Below are positions 57,695 to 64,000 of a stretch of 64,000 nt of DNA, in pieces. A program made the position numbers and the translations under genes. The stretch lies in IMG/VR virus record IMGVR_UViG_3300009320_000007, positions 1-64,000 of that record. One strand, given 5' to 3'. A model generated the notes under the pieces. That model did not search any database. It was given only the letters and a program-made list of their open reading frames with translations, and was not told the origin of the DNA. The first letter of the stretch is position 1, and each line of letters begins with the position of its first letter. This DNA comes from a virus.

Positions 57695-58188
57695 TGAGCA
57701 ACGACATCCACCGTAAGACGGCCGCCGAACTCTTCGGGATTCCGGAAGAGGAAGTCACCGAAAAGCAACGCCAGCTGGCAAAGACCCTTAGCTGCTGGAG
57801 GCTCTATGGAGCCCGCAGCAAATTCGGAGTAAAGGCGGGCAGAGAGCCGATGTCCCGCAAAAGCGCCCGCCGCTGCCCACTCTGCGAAGCGGAGGTAACC
57901 CCCGAAGAGGGCAAACCAGCAGCACGGCTCCTTTCCAGCATCCCCCTCAGGGACACCGAAGTACTCGAGAGTCTACCTGACGTCCCCCTTAGCGAAACGG
58001 GGGAAACGCTCAGGATGTCCCTTACCGGGCGTCCACGCGCCTCGGAACCAGCTCTCCAGAACATCCCCATCCGGACGGAGGAGGGCAGGAGGATACGGGA
58101 AGCCTTCGTGCCCGGCACCCCCGACCAGGGGCGGGAGGAGGAAGGCCCAAATGACTCCAAGCCGGGAAAGAAAAAGGGAGGGGGGTAA
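57694..58188 (+). CDS. mosaic of DNA polymerase I motifs in swapped order
   Basis: 164 residues. Residues 3-47 (NDIHRKTAAELFGIPEEEVT then EKQRQLAKTLSCWRLYG) clearly match the fingers/O-helix region of family A polymerases (DIHxxTAxxxFGxxxxEVT...R..AKxxNFGxxYG), with the usual NFG replaced by SCW. Residues 105-135 (SLTGRPRASEPALQNIPIRT then EEGRRIREAFVPG) match the segment that in Pol I lies before it. The catalytic Asp motifs are absent, and a CPLC pair sits between. Not an active polymerase; perhaps a decoy or regulator of a polymerase, or a remnant. Confidence 0.75.
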   Translation: MSNDIHRKTAAELFGIPEEEVTEKQRQLAKTLSCWRLYGARSKFGVKAGREPMSRKSARRCPLCEAEVTPEEGKPAARLLSSIPLRDTEVLESLPDVPLSETGETLRMSLTGRPRASEPALQNIPIRTEEGRRIREAFVPGTPDQGREEEGPNDSKPGKKKGGG

Positions 58189-58191
58189 GAC

Positions 58192-58377
58192 ATGGCGATG
58201 TACAAGATGTACTGGTGCACCAACCAGGACGGACAAATCCGCACCTTGTTGGTGCACGCAGAGTGCAAAGATGCCCCTGAGAGTTTCTTGGTCTACCCTG
58301 ACGAATGGGATGTTGAACTTCGGAGGGAAGTAGAAATAGACCCGGACCCTCAAGTTGAGGGGCTATTCGAGGTTTGA
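58192..58377 (+). CDS. small hypothetical protein
   Basis: 61 residues, acidic C-terminus, two Cys. ATG three bases after the upstream stop with GGAGGGG before it. Unknown. Confidence 0.6.
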   Translation: MAMYKMYWCTNQDGQIRTLLVHAECKDAPESFLVYPDEWDVELRREVEIDPDPQVEGLFEV

Positions 58378-58386
58378 ACTACAAGC

Positions 58387-58415
58387 GCCGGCCGGGGCCT
58401 TGTGCCGGCAGGAGG
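58387..58415 (+). promoter_or_regulatory. repeated leader hairpin, copy 1
   Basis: GCCGGC-cggggccttgt-GCCGGC immediately before AGGAGG of the next gene. Nearly identical copies at 59927 and 60172. Confidence 0.7.
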
Positions 58416-58421
58416 GAGACG

Positions 58422-58816
58422 ATGAAGATTTTGAATCTAACGCAACATCCGGCTTCATCTGAACAGAGACAGGCGGGAGTCATTGACTTACCGCCTGAGT
58501 TGAAGCGGAAGCTGGCAGAGTTCCTGACTTTCGAGGAGCTCCCGAGAAGAAATGAAATCCGCCTTCGGGCGGAAAAGATCGCCGACTTGGCCTATGGATA
58601 TATCATGGGTCAAGGGGGATGGGGCGACGCCATTATAGGTCGGGCCATGATAGGAGGAGCCCCCTATTTAATGGCCCCCTTGAGGACGTGTTACTAAGTC
58701 TCTCAATTCGTCCTCTCTACGCGTTCTCCCGTCGGGAGAGCGTAGAAGAGACACTTCCAGATGGAAGCGTCAAAAAGGTCCAGGTGTTTCGGCACCTGGG
58801 CTTTGTGGATGCGTAA
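58422..58816 (+). CDS. conserved phage/mobile-element protein (MKILNLTQHPA type), frameshifted
   Basis: Begins MKILNLTQHPASSEQRQAGV, a pattern I recognise from a widespread family of unknown function. The first frame stops at 58697 (91 residues), but a second frame continues the family sequence (APLEDVLLSLSIRPLYAFSR ... VQVFRHLGFVDA) to 58816. The junction is the C5 run 58675-58679; a -1 slip on CCC, or one missing C in the read, gives a continuous protein of about 131 residues. GGAGG and the leader hairpin precede the ATG. Confidence 0.75.
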
Positions 58817-58832
58817 AACCGGGATTATCCTA

Positions 58833-58885
58833 CCCGCACCCGGCGATCACGCTCAAAGGGTGCGGGCCACGGGGCAGGGTGCCCC
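58833..58885 (+). promoter_or_regulatory. two leader hairpins before 58903
   Basis: CCCGCACCC/GGGTGCGGG (58833-58866) and GGGGCA-ggg-TGCCCC (58871-58885), directly followed by GAGGAGG. Similar in position to the repeated leader hairpin. Confidence 0.55.
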
Positions 58886-58902
58886 AGAGGAGGAAGACAT
58901 GA

Positions 58903-59301
58903 ATGAGTAGATATCGTAAGTGCGCTATCGACATCGACACCGACATTGACGTCGGCGACGCTGTATACGTCTCGACGTGGGAGGATGTGGGGCCAAGTCC
59001 ACGTCGTCGTTTTGGTGGACGACCGACGCACAAAGGGACGGAGTGCTCCCACACGCCATACTGCACCAACATGAGCCACGAGGCTCGGCTGCATGGCTGG
59101 CTTGGAACCACGTGCGACATCTCCCGATATGCAATCGGGGTTGGTGTTGTCGTGGCCTGTTGGCTGTCGTTTGACGGTGAGGAAATCGCCACCGTGAGGA
59201 TGGCAGCGGAAGGTAGCCGTACCGAGAAGACGCTGCTGGTGAAATTGGGAGCGTATTCACGGCGCCAGTCGGGGGCTCGTGCCAACGGAGGGGACCATTG
59301 A
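58903..59301 (+). CDS. hypothetical protein
   Basis: 132 residues. The ATG at 58903 is preceded four bases earlier by another ATG that opens a three-codon ORF (ATG AAT GAG TAG), better placed to GGAGG, so start selection may be coupled. N-terminus acidic with DIDTDIDVGD; later Cys and a hydrophobic strand (AIGVGVVVACWLSF). Unknown. Confidence 0.6.
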   Translation: MSRYRKCAIDIDTDIDVGDAVYVSTWEDVGPSPRRRFGGRPTHKGTECSHTPYCTNMSHEARLHGWLGTTCDISRYAIGVGVVVACWLSFDGEEIATVRMAAEGSRTEKTLLVKLGAYSRRQSGARANGGDH

Positions 59302-59810
59302 AGTACAAGCTAGAGCTCGCAGACCAAAGCGGCACAGAGGAAACCATCCTCACTGCCGAGAATCTGGGCGAAGCTGTTGTCCTGGCCCGTAAATGGGCCC
59401 GGGCACTCTACGCCCACGTAGAAACAGATGTAGGCGAAACGGTGTGCTTGACAGTCCAGGGGCTTGCTGTAACAGGAGAGCCTACCACCGGCTTTGCCGA
59501 CTATTGGACCGGGCGAATTGACGTTGGGAGTCCGGATGAAGCCTACGTCGCAGCCGATTGGGAGGCCACCTTGGAAGTAGAGGGTGGCCTTGTTGAGAAT
59601 CCGGGTGTGTGGTGTCTCGGTGGGACAAAAATGACCTTTGCGACCCACCATATTCGGGACTCGGCATACCGGCGTAAGGAGACATCTGAGTTGGGGGCGG
59701 ACAACCGGGTGTGGTACTGGCACACCACTGACGGTGTGGATGTGGAATACCCCACGGCCCGAGAGCTGTTCGAGGCGCATGGGGACCTAGTGGAATCTGC
59801 GGACGAATAA
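59298..59810 (+). CDS. hypothetical protein
   Basis: 170 residues from a TTG at 59298 with GGAGGGGA before it. Acidic, beta-rich centre. Unknown. Confidence 0.65.
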   Translation: MKYKLELADQSGTEETILTAENLGEAVVLARKWARALYAHVETDVGETVCLTVQGLAVTGEPTTGFADYWTGRIDVGSPDEAYVAADWEATLEVEGGLVENPGVWCLGGTKMTFATHHIRDSAYRRKETSELGADNRVWYWHTTDGVDVEYPTARELFEAHGDLVESADE

Positions 59811-59857
59811 GCCGGTAAGGTACGGGCCCGACCCCCGAATCAGCAAGCTCTTTCCAT

Positions 59858-59873
59858 CGACGCCATTGCGTCG
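59858..59873 (+). terminator. small hairpin in intergenic region
   Basis: CGACGC-catt-GCGTCG in the 150-base space after 59810; could attenuate. No U-tract. Confidence 0.35.
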
Positions 59874-59926
59874 GTATCTAGTCTAGGTGCTTGCTGGGGC
59901 ACCCAGGCGCTCGGGTAAGAAAGAGT

Positions 59927-59955
59927 GCCAGCCGGGGCCTTGTACCGGCAGGAGG
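59927..59955 (+). promoter_or_regulatory. repeated leader hairpin, copy 2
   Basis: GCCAGCCGGGGCCTTGTACC then GGCAGGAGG; two base changes relative to copy 1, just before the ATG at 59962. Confidence 0.65.
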
Positions 59956-59961
59956 GAAAAC

Positions 59962-60162
59962 ATGATCACAGAGAAAATAGAGCAAATCCGGGCGGATGCC
60001 CAAGAGATTTTCAACCTTCCCGGTGCGGACGGTCGCTTTGCCTTCGATAGCGACCGGTGGACGGCTTCCATCGAAGCCGCCCTGTATCAGGGCGGGTATT
60101 GTCGCGGTAAGGCATTTGAGCGCCTGTTTTGGACGCTCAAGAAAGAGTACCCGAATACCTAA
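59962..60162 (+). CDS. small hypothetical protein
   Basis: 66 residues, helical (MITEKIEQIRADAQEIFNLP). Preceded by leader copy 2 with AGGAGG. Unknown. Confidence 0.65.
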   Translation: MITEKIEQIRADAQEIFNLPGADGRFAFDSDRWTASIEAALYQGGYCRGKAFERLFWTLKKEYPNT

Positions 60163-60171
60163 CCAACCAGA

Positions 60172-60200
60172 GCCGGCCGGGGCCTCGTGCCGGCAAGGAG
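60172..60200 (+). promoter_or_regulatory. repeated leader hairpin, copy 3
   Basis: GCCGGCCGGGGCCTCGTGCC then GGCAAGGAG, directly upstream of the ATG at 60206. Confidence 0.7.
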
Positions 60201-60205
60201 AAAGT

Positions 60206-60685
60206 ATGAGTAACCACACGAAAGGGCCCTGGAAGGCCCGAGATGGTATCGTCCAGGTAGTCGGGGGCGGCCCTGACTACACCTTCTACGCCCCCGGCGA
60301 ATCGGCCGGAGAAATGAGAGCCAACGCTCACTTGATAGCGGTGGCACCCGAGATGTATGAGGCAGCGTCCATGGCCGCCCGATACCTGCGGCAAGCGCCG
60401 CAACCGCCCGACCGGAGGTACGAAGCGGTACTCATGGCGCTCGATAGAGCGCTCAAGAAGGCCGCAGGCAGGACGTTGCCCTCTGCTCCGTTGGGCAAGC
60501 TTCTTTGCTCCAGTGCCGGGGAACCCGGGTGCTTCTCTGAGTGTGAGCACGCTGAGGTCCACACTGAACTCCCGGCCTACCCCTGCCGAGGGGCCTACTC
60601 TTGCCCCAGCGTAGGGAGGGAAGTTCTCTGCATGCCCGTAGCAGAGACGCCTCCTGCGGATACCCCGCTCAGCCAGGAAAAGTAA
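60206..60685 (+). CDS. common phage protein (HTxGPWK family)
   Basis: 159 residues. SNHTKGPWKARDGIVQVVGG and later RANAHLIAVAPEMYEAASMA match a small protein common in phages (HTPGPWK...NARLIAAAPEMLEAL) of unknown function. The C-terminal half adds a Cys-rich tail (six Cys). Leader copy 3 lies in front. Confidence 0.75.
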   Translation: MSNHTKGPWKARDGIVQVVGGGPDYTFYAPGESAGEMRANAHLIAVAPEMYEAASMAARYLRQAPQPPDRRYEAVLMALDRALKKAAGRTLPSAPLGKLLCSSAGEPGCFSECEHAEVHTELPAYPCRGAYSCPSVGREVLCMPVAETPPADTPLSQEK

Positions 60686-60696
60686 CTGGGGGTTAC

Positions 60697-60753
60697 ATGA
60701 CAAACAAGCGCAAGCCGCAACGAAGGAAAAAACAAAGGAGATGTGCCCCCTGA
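60697..60753 (+). CDS. possible 18-residue basic peptide
   Basis: MTNKRKPQRRKKQRRCAP with GGGGG before the ATG; extremely basic. Too short to be sure. Confidence 0.25.
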   Translation: MTNKRKPQRRKKQRRCAP

Positions 60754-60782
60754 ACGGGGGGCAAGGGGAGGAAACTCCCCTT
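60743..60782. terminator. double hairpin between convergent blocks
   Basis: GCCCCC/GGGGGGC followed by AAGGGGAG-gaaa-CTCCCCTT (60763-60782), a tetraloop hairpin ending at the stop of the minus gene. Bidirectional terminator. Confidence 0.7.
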
Positions 60783-61093
60783 TAGGTTCGGGGGCTCTCC
60801 TCCGGCTCTTCGGGGACCATCATCTCTGTCTCCCCAATCTGCGCCAGCATTCGCTGGTCCTCCCTCCCCCGTTTGTACCACTGGTACTCCCCGGGCGGTA
60901 TCACCCCGCCGCACTCGGCGCAGCGGTACTTGGTATCCATCGGCCGCGTCCCCTCCCTCTTCTCGAAGCGGTGAAGGGGGCAGTCGCGCAAGGCGTCAAG
61001 GTTGGCCTTGACTTCATCGTAGATCTTGCGGGCCTCCCCCGGCGGGAGGCCGGAGATGTCCTCCAGGATATCAAGGAGGGACTTCTTGCTCAT
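60782..61093 (-). CDS. zinc-binding hypothetical protein
   Basis: 103 residues: helical N-terminus (SLLDILEDISGLPPGEARKI), then CPLH...CAECGG, a likely zinc ribbon. Coupled to the upstream gene by ATGA. Confidence 0.65.
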   Translation of the reverse strand: MSKKSLLDILEDISGLPPGEARKIYDEVKANLDALRDCPLHRFEKREGTRPMDTKYRCAECGGVIPPGEYQWYKRGREDQRMLAQIGETEMMVPEEPEESPRT

Positions 61094-61542
61094 TCGCCCA
61101 AACGGGAAAGGAGCTCCGCCCGCCTCTCGGGGGGGCTAGTGCCGATTCGCTCCGCCTCGAAGAAGAGTTGCGCCGGATTGTGCACCCGGTGCTCAGGGGC
61201 CTCAACGTAGATCCCCATGACGTAGGGAACGCCTGGGCGCCTTGACAGCTCATCAGTGAACAGGAGTTTCTTGGCCCACTCCACCTCATAAGCCATCTCC
61301 ACACCGTCTTCCTCCCAGGTGAAGAAAAGGTAGGTGCCGCCGTTGTAAGGCGGCGCCACCAAGACATAGTTTAGGGCCCCCTCATCGGCAAGCGTGAGCG
61401 CCTTCACCTCCTCCGCCGGCTTGGCGGTGAAAGTGGGGAAGGACGCCACGTACCCATCCAAGACCAGGGCGGCCAACTCCCGCTCCTCGTTCGAGTGGTG
61501 TTCATGGCTGAGTAGAATCGCCCGTGCTTCTGTTGTGTTCAT
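61090..61542 (-). CDS. hypothetical protein
   Basis: 150 residues, mixed fold (YVLVAPPYNGGTYLFFTWEE). No family recognised. Confidence 0.7.
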   Translation of the reverse strand: MNTTEARAILLSHEHHSNEERELAALVLDGYVASFPTFTAKPAEEVKALTLADEGALNYVLVAPPYNGGTYLFFTWEEDGVEMAYEVEWAKKLLFTDELSRRPGVPYVMGIYVEAPEHRVHNPAQLFFEAERIGTSPPERRAELLSRLGE

Positions 61543-61611
61543 GTCCGTAATGCCTCCATGTTAGATGCGCTCTCGTCGACGGGCGCCTCTCAAGGGGAAA
61601 CGCCTCTCTCT

Positions 61612-61908
61612 TCAGGCTCCCTCCTCGGGAGGCGGTTCCCACGACCTCACACGGGTGAAGGCTTCCCTGGGAAGCTCTCGCCACGTCGCCCCATCCTTAG
61701 CCAAGGTGGCGGAGAAGAAGTTTGTCGGTCCCGCCTCCGCCCGGCGGCCCCCCTCCCAGTCGAAACGCTCGATCACCGACCGGGACTGCCTGACCACCAG
61801 GTCCCACCCCGGCTCGCTGATGTATCTCTTCCGGAAACTACTCAGGATGGCTACTACCGTATCGAAGTGCTCCGCCCGTTCTTTCGGCGTAAGTTCGTGC
61901 TCGCTCAT
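61612..61908 (-). CDS. hypothetical protein
   Basis: 98 residues from the ATG at 61908 (GGAGG). Charged helical N-terminus, basic centre, Pro/Glu end. Unknown. Confidence 0.65.
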   Translation of the reverse strand: MSEHELTPKERAEHFDTVVAILSSFRKRYISEPGWDLVVRQSRSVIERFDWEGGRRAEAGPTNFFSATLAKDGATWRELPREAFTRVRSWEPPPEEGA

Positions 61909-61910
61909 GA

Positions 61911-62900
61911 TTACTCCTCCAGGTTGGGCGGCGCCAGGCAATCCCAATGCAAGATGTCGCCGGGAGGCCGCTTGGGGCTATCCGTGTAAGGAGGACCTAC
62001 CCGGCCTTCGGCCAGCTCGGGAGGGCCGTAATTGAGGTAGTACTCAAGGCGGGTGGCGGCAGCCTGCCGCTCAACCTCCTGCACGTCCACATCCGGGGGG
62101 AGTGGTCGACACCGGCTGCGTTGGACGTCTATGATGGAGTAGTGCCGAAGGACGTCCACCATCACCCGGGCTCGGGCTTCTGTGGCCTCCCAGCACTCCT
62201 TGTAGTCCGGGTACTCCGTCTTCACCGTGCCCAATATCTCCCGCAGACGGACGTAGGCTTGGGAGAGCTCGGCCTCCGCATCCCGCATCCTGTCGAACTC
62301 CCCCTGCAAGACCCGGAGCTCCTTCTCCTTTGAACGCAAAGCGTCGGCCAAGGAGGGCTCAGTGATAACGGCAGGCACTCTCCCCTCGCCGAGGAGGTTG
62401 GCTTCGCTGATCAGCTTCGCACACACAGAGCCCCAAAACTCCATCACCCGCATGGCGGGAAGGAAGACCTTTTTCTGCGTACACCCCCCCGGTAACTCGT
62501 GGATCACCCCCAAGTGAGGGAGTTGCGGCGTCCTGGTCAACTCCTCCAGGTAGAGGAAGTGATTTTTCCATGTGACCTCGTAGACGTCGCACTCCCCGTC
62601 CTGCACGTTGCGGGCGATCTGCGTCACCAAAACGTTGTAGAGGGAGGAGCGGTAGTTGCGGTAGTGAGTGTCGGTGTGCGGCTCGTACCGCCACTGCGGG
62701 TGCTCCTCAAGTTCGCTGAGCGTCGCCTTCGCCTCCTTGAACTGGGGGACGGGGACCACGTAAAGATCCAGCAGTTTCACTGCTTGCGCCGCCGCTCCGC
62801 CCTCTTCCAGGGAACCCAGAAGCAGCTCCCGCAAGTCCCGGGAGGAGGGGGACTTCCCCAACGTCTTCCGTCCGCCTCTGCCTTCTCTCTGTTCCTCCAC
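61911..62900 (-). CDS. hypothetical protein
   Basis: 329 residues from a GTG behind GGAGG. Disordered basic N-terminus, a folded centre (WRYEPHTDTHYRNYRSSLYN), a coiled coil near 190-235 (SKEKELRVLQGEFDRMRDAE) and a Pro-rich end. First gene after a promoter and a strong leader hairpin. Confidence 0.65.
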   Translation of the reverse strand: MEEQREGRGGRKTLGKSPSSRDLRELLLGSLEEGGAAAQAVKLLDLYVVPVPQFKEAKATLSELEEHPQWRYEPHTDTHYRNYRSSLYNVLVTQIARNVQDGECDVYEVTWKNHFLYLEELTRTPQLPHLGVIHELPGGCTQKKVFLPAMRVMEFWGSVCAKLISEANLLGEGRVPAVITEPSLADALRSKEKELRVLQGEFDRMRDAEAELSQAYVRLREILGTVKTEYPDYKECWEATEARARVMVDVLRHYSIIDVQRSRCRPLPPDVDVQEVERQAAATRLEYYLNYGPPELAEGRVGPPYTDSPKRPPGDILHWDCLAPPNLEE

Positions 62901-62968
62901 GACTCCCTCCTATGGTCTACTGCAATGACACACACCCATATACGACGCACCGCCACGTGCCCCGAAAG

Positions 62969-63061
62969 GGGGAGCCCCTGTAGGGAGAGCGGAATCACCC
63001 CCTGCAGGGGCTCCCCACTAGCGCACAACTACTTTCTACCGCACATGCCCCGACGTGTAAA
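62969..63061 (-). promoter_or_regulatory. promoter plus 12-bp leader hairpin
   Basis: Minus TTTACA (63056-63061), 17 bp, TAGAAA (63033-63038). The leader then holds GGGGAGCCCCTG (62969-62980) paired perfectly with CAGGGGCTCCCC (63005-63016). It could be an attenuator or terminator between 63080 and 62900. Confidence 0.6.
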
Positions 63062-63079
63062 GGGAAATGTTAAACAAAG

Positions 63080-63637
63080 TTACTGCAACGACGCCATCAG
63101 TCCCTCGCGGGCCTTCAGCCAGCCTTTGCGGGCCTTGCCCCCGACAGCAAAGTCGCCGCTGCCGGACATCCAGATGACAGCGTCCCGGAGCTCGTGAAGC
63201 AGCGCCTCCCGGCACACACTGTCCTCGAGCCCCCGCTCCCAAGCCCGGACGTTGGCCGAATCCAGGTCCAACCCCCGGGCCTGGGCGAACTTCCGGAGGA
63301 GGGTCACCAAGATGGAGGGGGAGTGCTTCTTCCCCACTTTGATGGTCTTGCCCCCGCTCAAGTAGGCAGCGAAGTCGAAGAGGGCGCCGGCGACGTCCGC
63401 GTCCCTGGTTTCCTTGGTGGTGGGGAAGAGCTTCAGGGCAGCCATAAGGGCCCCCCTGTCAATGAAGATGCGGGTTTTCCTGCTCAAAGTGCGAATGTCC
63501 ACGTACCTGTCGGTGGGGGACTTGGAGGCCTCCAGGTCCCCGCCAATGTGGGACCAGCGCCGCTTCCTGGCCGCCGCCAGGCGGTCCCGGAGCTTGTCCT
63601 GGAGGATGTCCGCTACAGCGCCGAGGTTGTAGCCCAT
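63080..63637 (-). CDS. hypothetical protein
   Basis: 185 residues from the ATG at 63637 (GAGGGT). Basic, helical; RLAAARKRRWSHIGG near 25 and SGGKTIKVGKKHSPSILVTL in the centre suggest nucleic-acid contact. Overlaps its upstream neighbour by 25 bases. Confidence 0.65.
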   Translation of the reverse strand: MGYNLGAVADILQDKLRDRLAAARKRRWSHIGGDLEASKSPTDRYVDIRTLSRKTRIFIDRGALMAALKLFPTTKETRDADVAGALFDFAAYLSGGKTIKVGKKHSPSILVTLLRKFAQARGLDLDSANVRAWERGLEDSVCREALLHELRDAVIWMSGSGDFAVGGKARKGWLKAREGLMASLQ

Positions 63638-63846
63638 TCCACCCTCGCTACCAATGGCGCCCAGATAACCTGGGCGACGAAGTCGATGAAGGCCCACATC
63701 TCCGGGCTCATCCTCCCTGAGGCGTAGTCTACCTCAACCTCCAGGGGATGTCCGGAATGGGCAAGGTTACTGCCGTGCAGGCGGTCGTACTCCCGCACAA
63801 AGTCCTTGTTGCCAAAGCAGTGCTGGACACACTCGGGGAAGGTCAT
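63613..63846 (-). CDS. hypothetical protein
   Basis: 77 residues from the ATG at 63846, which overlaps the stop of the partial gene upstream (ATGA). Starts MTFPECVQHCFGNKDFVREY; helical C-terminus. Unknown. Confidence 0.6.
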   Translation of the reverse strand: MTFPECVQHCFGNKDFVREYDRLHGSNLAHSGHPLEVEVDYASGRMSPEMWAFIDFVAQVIWAPLVARVEWATTSAL

Positions 63847-64000
63847 GCCCGCCCCTTCTTGCGCCGTTTCTTCGGCTGCAACCATGGTGCCGGAGCAACT
63901 ACGGACAACGGGGGGTTCGTTACCAAGGAGGCGCAGAAGACAGAGCCCAGCTCCCCCTCTCCCCGCTCCTCCCTAGTCTCCCCGCCGACAAAAGGGAAGC
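63843..64000 (-). CDS. C-terminal end of a gene (partial)
   Basis: Open frame running in from the right edge, at least 51 residues, ending PWLQPKKRRKKGRA with a TGA that overlaps the next ATG. The tail is strongly basic. Nothing can be said about the rest. Confidence 0.5.
   Translation of the reverse strand, partial: FPFVGGETREERGEGELGSVFCASLVTNPPLSVVAPAPWLQPKKRRKKGRA

Noticed and set aside
1-64000. CRISPR array or insertion sequence
   Set aside because: No regularly spaced direct repeats and no transposase or terminal inverted repeats were found by reading; the only repeats are paralogous tRNAs, leader hairpins and a 28-bp pair.

Overview
The window looks like part of a large, GC-rich tailed-phage (Caudoviricetes) genome. 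Evidence: dense strand-switching blocks of short genes with ATGA or stop/start overlaps, a tRNA cluster, a holin plus two-gene spanin-like lysis set, a phage-type Dam adenine methyltransferase, a RecD2-like helicase, an SF2/SNF2 helicase, an RdgC-like protein, and many small CxxC proteins. No capsid, terminase, portal or tail gene was recognised, so this is the accessory/early/replication part of the genome. The host cannot be named from the sequence; the signal peptide/spanin-like set and consensus sigma70-like promoters fit a Gram-negative-like host.

Layout. (1) 1-10439, minus: one operon for surface-glycan or small-molecule assembly (ATP-grasp-like fragment, nucleotide-sugar 6-dehydrogenase, GSCFA/SGNH-like protein, two paralogous methyltransferases, transglutaminase-like protein, radical-SAM/SPASM enzyme, two GT-B glycosyltransferases, an asparagine-synthetase-like amidotransferase lacking the glutaminase Cys). 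(2) 10578-19283, plus: about 20 small genes around a PAPS-reductase-like PP-loop protein and a TOPRIM/Topo VI-A-like protein. (3) 19297-24334, minus: bidirectional terminator, lysis genes, seven tRNAs (Tyr, four Leu, Pro, Ile) plus a tRNA remnant, membrane proteins, RdgC-like, an RHH regulator with a strong promoter/operator, and a DUF6582-like gene with a frameshift. (4) 24456-28220, plus: RecD2-like helicase module. (5) 28290-40193, minus: putative virion-associated small proteins, SF2 helicase, DNA methyltransferases, XRE regulator and hypotheticals. (6) 40337-42121, plus: tandem paralogues and a P-loop protein, closed by a string of hairpins. (7) 42363-56440, minus: low-complexity membrane-active proteins, a protein of five HTH repeats, and a long train of unknown coupled genes. 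(8) 56629-60753, plus: small genes including a mosaic of DNA polymerase I motifs in swapped order and genes with a repeated leader hairpin. (9) 60782-64000, minus: unknown genes.

Regulation. Plus-strand blocks begin at a shared extended -10 element (TGCTATAAGA-like) with no good -35, often followed by a GGACCAACA leader; several minus-strand blocks start at TTGACA/TATAAT-like promoters with 16-17 bp spacers. Two intergenic regions (40200-40336 and 56440-56629) carry both types back to back. This suggests two promoter classes read by different forms of the transcription machinery. Three apparent frameshifts all sit in short G or C runs (12552-12555, 24088-24092, 58675-58679); either base-calling errors or real frameshifting could explain them.
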